NCBI GenBank assembly: GCA_044376515.1 | Contig: JBILKV010000223.1 | Coordinates: 1 to 7,103 of the forward strand | Source: Chth-196 sp044376515 | Lineage (GTDB): Bacteria; Verrucomicrobiota; Verrucomicrobiia; Chthoniobacterales; Chthoniobacteraceae | DNA length: 7,103 nucleotides | Direction: 5' to 3' | Shown: in pieces, positions 1 through 6,853 of the stretch | Layout: each line of letters starts with the position of its first letter | How positions within the stretch are numbered: position 1 is the stretch's first letter | The notes under the pieces: generated by a model | Told to the model about the DNA's origin: nothing | Database searches by the model: none | What the model saw: only the letters and a program-made list of their open reading frames with translations | Made by a program: the position numbers and the translations under genes

Positions 1-735
1 CGGTTTGTTTTGGCGACAACGCGCGGCGGTCGCGCGGTTCAAGGGATCCGCATCGGTGAGGAAAGCGCGCCATTCCAAGTTTGGATTGGAGCAAGGCAAC
101 ACGCGTGGGAGGCGGGTGGCAGTCAAGTCGCGCGCGGTCTCGCCCAGTGGTACGCCAGCAATGAAGCGAACGACTTTCGAACGCAAACGTGCCTGTATTT
201 GGTTCCCATCATGGACGTGGACAACGCGGCGATTGGAGCCGGTGGAAAAGAGGCCCTCCCCCGCGACCACAACCGCGACTGGTCCGACCAACCCGTCTAC
301 CCCGAGGTTGCCGCCGCTCAGCGCATGATTAAGAGAATCGAGTCGATTCACGGCCTTGACGTCTACATCGACCTTCACAACCCGGGACCGGGTGACCCTG
401 TTTTCTTCTTCGGACCTTTCGCCTTCGACACGATGTCCCCCATTCGTCAGGCCCACTACGCACGCTGGATTCAGAAGGCCGTCACCAACATCACCGAGCC
501 CCGGGCGGTGGACCGGAAATATCACTTCGCCACCTACATCCAGAATGAGGAAGAGCGCAGTCGAATGAGCAGCAGTTGGGTTTACAACCACACCGGCGAA
601 AAAAACCTCTCGCTCACCCTTGAAACCGGTTGGAACCATCCCGAGATGTCACCGGAGGGCTATTCCAAGATAGGCGCGGGACTCGGACGGACCCTGTCTG
701 CCTACCGAGAGGGGACTCATACCAACTCTCAATGA
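1..735 (+). CDS. M14-family zinc carboxypeptidase-like protein, 5'-truncated by the window edge
   Basis: The reading frame is open to base 1 and stops with TGA at 733-735, giving about 244 visible residues; the N-terminus lies outside the window. A TTG at 10 could be read as a start, but the frame continues upstream and the fold would begin in mid-domain. Counting from that TTG, the M14 hallmarks appear in order: HAWE at 31-34 (HxxE, the first two zinc ligands), HNRDW at 87-91 (the Asn-Arg pair that binds the substrate carboxylate), DLH with H123 (third zinc ligand), and TLETGW with E205 (position of the catalytic general base). All catalytic residues are therefore present. The family removes C-terminal amino acids from peptides or cleaves related amide bonds; the ARQH...HNRDW spacing resembles the cytosolic-carboxypeptidase-like branch. 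Localisation cannot be judged without the N-terminus. The gene converges on the minus-strand genes across a repeat-rich gap. Confidence 0.85.
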   Translation, partial: RFVLATTRGGRAVQGIRIGEESAPFQVWIGARQHAWEAGGSQVARGLAQWYASNEANDFRTQTCLYLVPIMDVDNAAIGAGGKEALPRDHNRDWSDQPVYPEVAAAQRMIKRIESIHGLDVYIDLHNPGPGDPVFFFGPFAFDTMSPIRQAHYARWIQKAVTNITEPRAVDRKYHFATYIQNEEERSRMSSSWVYNHTGEKNLSLTLETGWNHPEMSPEGYSKIGAGLGRTLSAYREGTHTNSQ

Positions 736-750
736 TAACCGGAGTGTTTC

Positions 751-964
751 CGCCCCGAAGGGGGAGGCCACTCGCAGCCCATGGCAACGCCGTGGGTTTG
801 ATCCGTTATAAAACCATGAAGCCCTGAAAGGGCGCCCCATGAGGAAGCCACGCTTTCGGATGGACCGGGCAGGTGAGTGTGCCCTTTCAGGGCGTATTCT
901 TTTTTGGGGTCGGTTTTCCCATGGCGTTGCCATGGACTGGAAGAGAAGTGCCCCTTGCGGGGCG
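751..964. repeat. Dyad-symmetric element: two inverted copies of a three-hairpin unit
   Basis: Three short palindromes occur in the order A-B-C and again as C'-B'-A'. A is CGCCCCGAAGGGGG (751-764), with partner GCCCCTTGCGGGGCG (950-964). B is CCCATGGCAACGCCGTGGG (778-796), matched at 17 of 19 bases by the reverse complement of 918-936. C is GCCCTGAAAGGGC (821-833), matched perfectly by the reverse complement of 881-893. The spacers have equal length in both arms (13 nt between A and B, 24 nt between B and C) but unrelated sequence. The centre of symmetry is near 857. Each module can fold as its own hairpin, and the arms can pair with each other. The element sits between the convergent carboxypeptidase and ConA-like genes, a usual place for REP/BIME-like intergenic repeats. 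No transposase or target-site duplication is visible. Its function is unknown. Confidence 0.85.
878..905 (+). terminator. Possible weak intrinsic terminator for the carboxypeptidase gene
   Basis: The hairpin GCCCT-ttc-AGGGC (881-893) can be extended by two G-U pairs and one A-T pair. It is followed by GTATTC and six T residues (900-905). The short stem and seven-base gap before the T run make it weak. It coincides with module C' of the dyad element, so the terminator-like look may be incidental. Confidence 0.3.
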
Positions 965-1224
965 TCAGATTTGGCGAAAATCCGCGCCACTTTTCTCAAC
1001 AAGGCGGAACGGTTGATTCACGGGGTTCCCATCGCTCATAATCCAGAAAACTCAGATACGTGGTCAGCCGCCAAAATGACCCAACCACCCCGCGGTGTGG
1101 CCCTGCCCAAACAGACGGCACTCCCCGGCCAGCGGCGATTGCTCGAAAATTCCAGCACCCTCGGGGTGCAGACACTTGCGGACCACTCCACCTATGCTCC
1201 ATCGCTGCAGCAGGGGCGGGAGCC
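965..1224. other. Gene-free intergenic stretch with a GC-rich hairpin
   Basis: No convincing gene is seen here. The clearest structure is GCACCC-tcg-GGGTGC (1155-1169), a six-base-pair stem with a three-base loop. An open minus-strand frame of 81 codons (996-1241, GTG start) crosses it, but its product is rich in W, R, G and P with no domain I recognise, and it overlaps the 3' end of the ConA-like gene. It resembles an accidental frame in a structured repeat rather than a protein gene. The stretch may be a second intergenic repeat, but no second copy lies in the window. Confidence 0.45.
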
Positions 1225-1890
1225 TCAGGGTGCGTCCGCACTCACCAAAATGTCGTCGAGCTCGATGCCCGCATCACCACCGTTTTGCATCCAAAGGAGT
1301 TTGGTTTTAGCGGCGTTGAAATTGGGCCGCTCAAGGGTTTTCAACCAAGCCTGGCCGTCGACGCTGACCGTGACGCGCTCACCATGGAACACGAGCCTCA
1401 CCTCGTGCCAGGTATCGGCCGTCAAATCGACCTTTTCAATCGGCAGGACTTCGTTCAGGCGGTAGGCACCACTTTTCCGGTCGGGCGGACGGTTCTTTTG
1501 CAGAAGCGGATGCTCCGGGTCTTTGGAATGCGCATCAACCTCGAGTTGGATGCCCTCGCGCAGCAGTTTCACGCGCAGCATGTGGTCCTCGCCATCAAAA
1601 CCATCCCCCCCGTCAACAAAGAACCACAGCCACCCGCCTGAAGCGAGATGGCGGTAGCGAAACTGGATCGCAAGGTCGTTCCCCTCCACCGGCATGTACA
1701 CCATTGGCGGATACTTTCCCCCGCTGGAGCCGCGGGTCCACAGGACGCCGTTGCGCACGCTGGTATTCTTGTTTGGAATCGGCGTGAGAAAGCGACTCGC
1801 ATCAAAGGCCGGCCCGCAATCTTCGTGAACGGGCTTGGCGCCGCCACCGAGGGGAAAGATGGCGAAAGCGACGAGAAGAAGGCGTTTCAT
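1225..1890 (-). CDS. Secreted concanavalin A-like lectin/glucanase-fold protein (LamG/DUF1080 type)
   Basis: This is a 221-residue protein starting at ATG (1888-1890) and ending in TGA. Residues 1-18 are a short Sec signal peptide (MKRLLLVAFAIF then a small-residue region with GGGA), so the mature protein should be exported. The rest reads as one beta-sandwich: alternating strands such as DLAIQFRYRH (72-81), WLWFFVDGG (87-95) and MLRVKLLREGIQLEVDA (104-120), then the typical edge WHEVRLVFHGERVTVSVDGQ (161-180) and a terminal GIELDDILVS strand. This layout is that of small ConA-like or DUF1080 (3-keto-disaccharide hydrolase-like) domains of Planctomycetota and Verrucomicrobiota, which bind or act on sugars. 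Catalytic residues cannot be assigned. Only 12 bases separate it from the esterase stop, so it is probably co-transcribed with and perhaps translationally coupled to that gene. No Shine-Dalgarno sequence precedes the ATG. Confidence 0.75.
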   Translation of the reverse strand: MKRLLLVAFAIFPLGGGAKPVHEDCGPAFDASRFLTPIPNKNTSVRNGVLWTRGSSGGKYPPMVYMPVEGNDLAIQFRYRHLASGGWLWFFVDGGDGFDGEDHMLRVKLLREGIQLEVDAHSKDPEHPLLQKNRPPDRKSGAYRLNEVLPIEKVDLTADTWHEVRLVFHGERVTVSVDGQAWLKTLERPNFNAAKTKLLWMQNGGDAGIELDDILVSADAP

Positions 1891-1902
1891 TGGGCGGAAG
1901 GG

Positions 1903-3864
1903 TTATTGGCAGAACGATTTTGGCGGCCTCTCCCACGCCACCTTCTTTAGACGCAGAGCGGGCCCTCTCCAGACCGCCACCTTGCCGCTGGCGGTGGCGG
2001 AGGAGGCCCCTTTGGACGCGTAGTGGGCGCAGATCCCAAGTTGATCGATTTCAGACCAACCTGCCGGCGGCCCATCGGCCGAAGTAAAATCACCCGGTGC
2101 GAGATAGAGGTTTTGCCGCCTGCGGGAGCCACGGATCTTCCGCCTGCAGACAAAGGTCCGGTGTGGGCCCCGGTAGTTGCGCCATTCGTTCTGATGAAGA
2201 ACAACGGTGATCATGTTGGTCTTTGGCATCACCAACGAGAGCCTCAGGATCGCGCCCGCGGGGCCGCGATACATCGGGTCGGTGACTTTGCGCGTCCACA
2301 GCTGCTGCTGGTCGAGGTTGCCGGCGTTGAGGACGTACCAGTCGCGCAGGCCGTGGGAGAAATCCTCGAGAACGGCGGTCGGTCTGGCGGTGGCTCGGAC
2401 GCCGGATTCGGTCAGTTGCAGGGGATCGGCGCGGTGTAGCAACGTGCTCAGGCACAGACTTTCTGCCAGCTTTGCCTCGCCGGGGCGTTGCGCGAGTGAC
2501 ACGGGTGCCGGCAGCGTGAAGTACACATTCGCGAAGGCGAACAACGGCAGGTCAAGCGTGTGCAACGGCAGTTTTGCGCTAAAGCCCCCCCCCTCCCGCA
2601 CGACGTTGGCGCCGCGCCAGAAGCGCGCGAGGGGATCCGGATCGACCGAGTAAAAAATCTCGCACCCAGCCACGGGCCAGGGGTGCACAGGCGGCGTGAC
2701 CTGCAGCGCGGGGACACCGTCAGCGTCGTTGAACACGAGGCGGCTTGGCGGCGTCTCCGGGAGCGCGGGCCCGCCCTTGAGGAAATGCTCGAACCACAGC
2801 GGCATCCCAACCTCCACCTCGGGAGTCAGGCGATGACTGAGGTGCGGTGCCCAGGAGTAACGCGTCGGCTGGCCCTCAATAAGGGCATTGGTGCGATAGA
2901 CGTCGTCCATCCAGCCGTGCCGGTCGTTGGTGGCACTCCGGTGCAGCACCGGGCAGCGAATAAGCGGCGCGTAACTTTCAAAACTCAGCGTCCGTTGGAA
3001 AACCCCCAAGTCCCCTTGCACATCGTTCTGGGGCTTTGCCGTGAACCCGTTGAATCGATGCGCCTGCCAGCGCCAGCCCTGGCCGCCGGCAGCAGGCACC
3101 ACCGCCTTGACGCGTTCATCCGTACCCGCGACGAACATCGCCAGGTTTGCTCCCATGGAAAAGCCATGCACCCCGAGCCGCTGCGCATCCACCTCGGGCT
3201 GTCCCTCCAAAAAGGTCAATCCGCGCCGGCAGCCGAGGGTGAGCAGATACCAGTTGTTGTTCTTAGGATGTTCGCGGTCCTCGAAAAGTTGTTCAGGCCC
3301 CGGCAAAAGTGAGAAGAACCCCGCCCAATTTACCTGCGAAGGATTGACCGCGCCCCAGTCCGTGTTGGGGTCGCCGGGTTGCGCTCCCTGGGGAGAAAGG
3401 AGGAAGGACGAGCCATTGCCGCGGGCGCCCCAGTTGAGCGAGATCGCAGCGTACCCGCGCGCCACCAAAAACTTCACCTCGTTCAACGACGCCCGCTGTC
3501 CGCCACCGTGGAGATGCATCACCGCCGGCAGCTTTTCCCCGCCCTCGGGAAACCCGTAGATCGCGGCCATGCGCGCGGCCTTTCCCTTGAAGGTGCCAAC
3601 AAGGTAGCGCACGAGTCGAAAGACCCCTCCGTCCTCGCGCCACTCGCGAACCACTTCGATCTCGAGCGGGTCCCTGCGCGGATCGAAATCGGCCCAGAGT
3701 TCCTGTACGGACCGCGGCACGCCCCCCGCTGGAGCATCCCGATCCCGATCCCGATCCGGATCGGAATGGGGAACAGAGTTGGTGTCACTGGACTGTAGTT
3801 TAGTCAGCGCGGCGTCGGCCATTTTCTGGGGAACGTGCAATTGATTCGGAGAAGACACGGACAC
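1903..3864 (-). CDS. Alpha/beta-hydrolase esterase (acetyl-xylan esterase/dienelactone hydrolase-like) with C-terminal beta-rich domain
   Basis: The open frame encodes 653 residues from a GTG at 3862-3864 to TAA at 1903-1905. The catalytic alpha/beta-hydrolase domain spans roughly 50-370: HLHGGG (117-122) fits the oxyanion-hole loop, GFSMG (234-238) holds nucleophile S236, D314 in SATND fits the acid position, and H341 or H344 (HLSH) the catalytic histidine. This pattern fits esterases that remove acyl groups from sugars, but the substrate is not shown. After a middle beta-rich part (about 371-490), residues 498-645 (from LEDFSHGLRDWY) look like a separate beta-sandwich, perhaps carbohydrate-binding. 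The start is uncertain: GTG 3864, ATG 3822 (residue 15) and GTG 3720 (residue 49) are all possible, and none has a clear ribosome site. No signal peptide is visible from any of them, odd beside two secreted neighbours. Residues 35-43 are a low-complexity Asp/Arg run, and a G9 tract encodes residues 424-427. It lies 367 bases after the DUF4838 gene and probably heads an operon with the ConA-like gene. Confidence 0.82.
   Translation of the reverse strand: MSVSSPNQLHVPQKMADAALTKLQSSDTNSVPHSDPDRDRDRDAPAGGVPRSVQELWADFDPRRDPLEIEVVREWREDGGVFRLVRYLVGTFKGKAARMAAIYGFPEGGEKLPAVMHLHGGGQRASLNEVKFLVARGYAAISLNWGARGNGSSFLLSPQGAQPGDPNTDWGAVNPSQVNWAGFFSLLPGPEQLFEDREHPKNNNWYLLTLGCRRGLTFLEGQPEVDAQRLGVHGFSMGANLAMFVAGTDERVKAVVPAAGGQGWRWQAHRFNGFTAKPQNDVQGDLGVFQRTLSFESYAPLIRCPVLHRSATNDRHGWMDDVYRTNALIEGQPTRYSWAPHLSHRLTPEVEVGMPLWFEHFLKGGPALPETPPSRLVFNDADGVPALQVTPPVHPWPVAGCEIFYSVDPDPLARFWRGANVVREGGGFSAKLPLHTLDLPLFAFANVYFTLPAPVSLAQRPGEAKLAESLCLSTLLHRADPLQLTESGVRATARPTAVLEDFSHGLRDWYVLNAGNLDQQQLWTRKVTDPMYRGPAGAILRLSLVMPKTNMITVVLHQNEWRNYRGPHRTFVCRRKIRGSRRRQNLYLAPGDFTSADGPPAGWSEIDQLGICAHYASKGASSATASGKVAVWRGPALRLKKVAWERPPKSFCQ
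2585..2593. repeat. Nine-base homopolymer (C9 on +, G9 in the esterase coding strand)
   Basis: Nine consecutive C on the plus strand read as G9 in the esterase mRNA, across the codons for E424-G425-G426-G427. Tracts of this length are prone to slipped-strand change. Loss of one base would move translation into a frame that stops at 2448, cutting the protein at about residue 472, after the catalytic domain but before the C-terminal domain. Confidence 0.8.
3736..3765. repeat. Hexanucleotide tandem repeat, ATCCCG type, inside the esterase gene
   Basis: Three perfect ATCCCG units (3736-3753) are followed by two degenerate ones (ATCCGG, ATCGGA). On the coding strand this gives the alternating run DPDRDRDRD at residues 35-43. 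A six-base unit keeps the frame, so changes in copy number would change only linker length. The repeat lies before the catalytic domain and may be linker or, if translation starts downstream, untranslated leader. Confidence 0.8.
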
Positions 3865-4231
3865 CCTGATTCAGGTGCGGCAGAAATCCAGCAACCAAAC
3901 ACCCGTGGAAATTCCGTGCTTCCGGAAGTCCTTAAAAAACCGAGGCCTACTGCGCCGGACCGGAAACACCTCGGCCGCCAGTTTCGTCTCCGCCCCACCG
4001 GCTTTCGGATTCATCCCGGGTCCGCAAAACCAGAGCACGGTGGCGGCTCAAATCGATTCCCCCCCCAATGCGAGAACCCGCGCCCGTTTTGCACGCTGAA
4101 TTCAAGGCGCACCGGCCAGGCCCCCAACACCGCCGGATCCATGCGGAAAAACCGGATCCGGCGAGTTGAAAAGAAACTACGGGGAGCGGCTGGGTTGCGG
4201 GCCCTACGGCATCATGCCCTCCGGAGCCAGA
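3865..4231. other. Intergenic region between the DUF4838 and esterase genes
   Basis: These 367 bases hold no credible gene; the overlapping open frames have no domain character. The region should carry the 3' end signals of the DUF4838 transcript and the esterase promoter, but I see no good -35/-10 pair. It contains a 10-bp palindrome CTTCCGGAAG (3919-3928) about 55 bases before the esterase GTG, a C8 tract (4059-4066), and the inverted repeat at 4131-4163. Confidence 0.6.
4131..4163. repeat. Perfect 10-bp inverted repeat, possible 3'-end hairpin of the DUF4838 transcript
   Basis: CGCCGGATCC (4131-4140) and GGATCCGGCG (4154-4163) are exact inverted copies around a 13-base loop. The hairpin starts about 70 bases past the DUF4838 stop. 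No T run follows on either strand, so it is not a standard intrinsic terminator. It may stabilise the RNA 3' end, act with Rho, or bind a protein. Confidence 0.7.
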
Positions 4232-6853
4232 CTAATCAAAAATAAGGGTGCCGAGACCGGTCGGATGCCAGCTGAGAAGTTCGTCCGCGCCGTAACTGTT
4301 CCGCGTGTAGATCATGCGGACCACATTGAAGGCGAGTTCGCGGAGTGCCGAGTAGTCGTAGCCAGCGCTTTTCAGAGGCAACACCGCCTCTATGGTGAAC
4401 CGGTTCTTCGCCTCGTCCAACCGGACCGCGCACTGAACCCCTTCCCTGTTGTCCTTGGCCTTGAAGAAGCCGCGGTAGGCGCCAAAGGCATTGATGTCAT
4501 ACTGGCACGTTTCCGCCCTGGGCGCTCCGGGTTCGTCGGAGCCGAAGGAGACCTCCACGCCGCTCTCTCGCCAGATGTGGGTTCCAGTGAGCGTCTCCGC
4601 AGGGGTTTGAGCCCAAACCGGTCCATTCTGGTCGCAGGTGATTCCAACTACCAGGTTGTCCCCCACCCGGAGCACGCGGGCTCGGGTAGGATGCGTGGAA
4701 GGAAGGATCGAACTCCGGATCGAAAATCCCTCCACCAAGGCGGCCTGTTCCCATTCCGGATCCGTCAAATCGCCGTCGAGTTTCGGCGTGGATGCGCTTC
4801 TTGGGACGTGCACCGTCTTACTCAGCAGGGACTGGAAGAACTTCACCCGTTGGGGCAGCGCTTTTTCGTGGACGTTGGCACTGAGGATTTCCAGTGCGCG
4901 GGCGCGGAGGGCGGCTGCTTTCTGGGGGGCCTTCATGCCGACCGGCGTCGATTCGCGCGCCTGCCTGACGATGGTCTCGAGCAGGGAAGCGATTCCCTTG
5001 CTGTAGTTGGCCACCACAGACGGGAGATAACCCAACCGCATTTCGAGTTCACCTTTCGAAGGGGGAATGTTGCGGTCCTGCTCATAGTACCGAACGGCCT
5101 CCGCCATGAATTTGCCGTCATCTTCGAGGTAAAACCGGAGAAGCGCTTGGTTGATCTTGTCCGGATCCCCCTCGCGCCCGAGGCGGTAGGGCTCGTAGAT
5201 TGCCCGGGCGAAGAGTTCATGTGCGCGGAAATGACGCATGACCTGCCCGAGGCGCTCCTGCACCTTGGCATCGGATTTGGTGAGGGCGAGCGCCTCCTCA
5301 AGGGTGTTGCGTTGCCAAGCCACATCCTGCGGGCTGTACAGGGCCGGTTCGGTGCGCGGCATGTCGCTCAGTTGGCCCAGGTAGAGGTAGGCGTTGGCGT
5401 GCCGCTCTTCAAAGTGCTGGTGAAAAGACAGCATCTTGGAAGCGCCGGCGCCGAACATGTCCGAGCAGTACTGGGTCCACAATTGTTTCGGATCCAGCTC
5501 CGGCTCCGATGTCAGCCGCAGCAAAATCCAGTAGTAGGCCCCGTCGAGGTAGAAGTTCTGCTCCGGGGAGTACTCGTAGTAGGCTCCGAGGCACCGGTTC
5601 CGCTTGGCCCACCGGAGAAAATCCGCGACCCGGGGAAGATCGTTTCTGGGGGTTACGCCCGCAAAGCGCCAGTCGTGAAAAAACCAACCGGCCCCCGCGT
5701 TTGAGAAATCCAAAATCGCCGCCTTCTGCGCCTCGTAATACTTCGGGTCCTGAAACAAGTACGATTTGAGAACGACCTTCACCGCCACGTTCGGCTCAAA
5801 GGCGATTCCCTTGGGCGGCTGCTTGGCGTTGACATAGGAGAAACAGGTGATGGTCAGTTCTGGAAATTCCTTGCGGCTGCGTTTGGCCACCTCGTTGACA
5901 AAGGTGAAGTAGAGCTGGCTGTAAGAACCGGTCTCTTTCACGGACTTCTGACAGTCCGGACACTCGCATTCGAAGGGGATGTCCATCATCCCAAGGCTGA
6001 TGTAGCCGAGCGCGGGCTGGGCCTTCTTCCTTTCACGGATGTGGTCCATGGCAATCTCCGGAAGCGCCTTCGCAGACAGGCATGGGTTCCAAATCCGGGT
6101 GCCAATGCTCAAGGGGATCCGGCGCTCGCCGCCGCGCATCTCGTAAATCTCCGGATGAGCAGTCCCGTATTTGTCGGGCGGATAGATGCTGGCGAGGTTA
6201 TGAAAGCACTGGAGGGTCATCCGCGTGCCGTTCTGGTTCATGCCCAACCACTCCGCATGATCCTTCCAGTACGGCGCCAGAAAGCTCGTGCGAAACACCT
6301 GCTCGCGGAACAAATCGAGTGCGCCGATCTGGAAGGTGCCCCCCTCGGGCCGGTGGTGCCAGAGTTCGCCAGGAGCGTAGAACCGAATCCCCGCCGCAAC
6401 ATTGAGAAACTCCGCGACCGCGGTGGACGTTCCACTCAGACCGGTGAAGGGATTGCCGCTGATAAGCACCACGTTGCCCCTGCGCTGAAGCAGGATACAT
6501 CCGGGATTGGCCCTGATCCGAGCCTTGTCCTCTTCCGAAAGAAACCGGGTCGCCCCCACTGCAAAAACAATTTTGTCCGCGGGAACTTCCACCCCCGGCT
6601 TGTCCGCAAGCAGCGGGAAATGTTCGGAATCCGCTCGGTTTACCTTGGCGTCCGGCGCGTAGGGAAGCGCAGCATCCGTCCCGACGCAACCGCGGATGAG
6701 GTGGTGCTGGAGCAGTTTGCCCGCGAAGTCACTTCCGTCGAGAATCACCGTGTTTTTCGAGGTCACCTGCAAGGGGCCCGAGGGGGCTCCGGAGGCGGCT
6801 GAAAAACCAACGAGACCAAGGAAAAGAAGGAGGAGGGTGGCTGAGATTTTCAC
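4232..6853 (-). CDS. Secreted DUF4838-domain protein with C-terminal CBM9-like domain
   Basis: I chose the GTG at 6851-6853, giving 873 residues, because it places a standard Sec signal peptide at the N-terminus (VKISATLLLLFLGLVGFSAASGA, cleavage near 23). An in-frame ATG at 6922 would add 23 residues (MFQTARG...) before it, and the frame stays open to 7099. Residues about 28-170 resemble the N-terminal domain of GH67-like enzymes, ending in the typical AGIRFYAPGELW (154-165). The DUF4838 region follows (about 195-480), with WLGMNQNG (202-209), HPEIYEM (233-239), CECPDC (296-301) and LYFTFVNEVAKR (314-325). A long helical part runs to about 680. Residues 689-873 match a CBM9/DOMON-type beta-sandwich: PKLDGDLTDPEWEQA at its start, ESGVEVSFGSDE, then FTIEAVLPLKSAG. 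DUF4838 proteins are presumed glycan-active, but I know of no settled reaction for this one. No Shine-Dalgarno sequence precedes the GTG; a C7 tract sits there instead. The stop is TAG at 4232-4234. Confidence 0.83.
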   Translation of the reverse strand: MKISATLLLLFLGLVGFSAASGAPSGPLQVTSKNTVILDGSDFAGKLLQHHLIRGCVGTDAALPYAPDAKVNRADSEHFPLLADKPGVEVPADKIVFAVGATRFLSEEDKARIRANPGCILLQRRGNVVLISGNPFTGLSGTSTAVAEFLNVAAGIRFYAPGELWHHRPEGGTFQIGALDLFREQVFRTSFLAPYWKDHAEWLGMNQNGTRMTLQCFHNLASIYPPDKYGTAHPEIYEMRGGERRIPLSIGTRIWNPCLSAKALPEIAMDHIRERKKAQPALGYISLGMMDIPFECECPDCQKSVKETGSYSQLYFTFVNEVAKRSRKEFPELTITCFSYVNAKQPPKGIAFEPNVAVKVVLKSYLFQDPKYYEAQKAAILDFSNAGAGWFFHDWRFAGVTPRNDLPRVADFLRWAKRNRCLGAYYEYSPEQNFYLDGAYYWILLRLTSEPELDPKQLWTQYCSDMFGAGASKMLSFHQHFEERHANAYLYLGQLSDMPRTEPALYSPQDVAWQRNTLEEALALTKSDAKVQERLGQVMRHFRAHELFARAIYEPYRLGREGDPDKINQALLRFYLEDDGKFMAEAVRYYEQDRNIPPSKGELEMRLGYLPSVVANYSKGIASLLETIVRQARESTPVGMKAPQKAAALRARALEILSANVHEKALPQRVKFFQSLLSKTVHVPRSASTPKLDGDLTDPEWEQAALVEGFSIRSSILPSTHPTRARVLRVGDNLVVGITCDQNGPVWAQTPAETLTGTHIWRESGVEVSFGSDEPGAPRAETCQYDINAFGAYRGFFKAKDNREGVQCAVRLDEAKNRFTIEAVLPLKSAGYDYSALRELAFNVVRMIYTRNSYGADELLSWHPTGLGTLIFD

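Noticed and set aside
751..964. CRISPR array or insertion-sequence ends
   Set aside because: Only two unit copies, in inverted rather than direct order, with no spacers of CRISPR type, no transposase frame between the arms and no visible target duplication.
649..1002. 117-codon minus frame through the dyad element
   Set aside because: It overlaps the carboxypeptidase gene and runs across all six hairpin modules; the repeat explains the open frame.
996..1241. 81-codon open frame on the minus strand
   Set aside because: GTG start, no domain, overlaps the end of the ConA-like gene, and lies in repeat-like DNA.
839..1465. 208-codon open frame on the plus strand
   Set aside because: It begins inside the repeat element and ends antisense to the ConA-like gene, with no domain features.
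2560..3312. 250-codon open frame on the plus strand
   Set aside because: Antisense to the esterase catalytic domain, whose motifs (HGGG, GxSxG) prove the minus strand is the coding one.
4166..5704. 512-codon open frame on the plus strand
   Set aside because: It lies antisense to the DUF4838 gene, shows no domain, and its length is explained by the codon bias of the GC-rich gene opposite.
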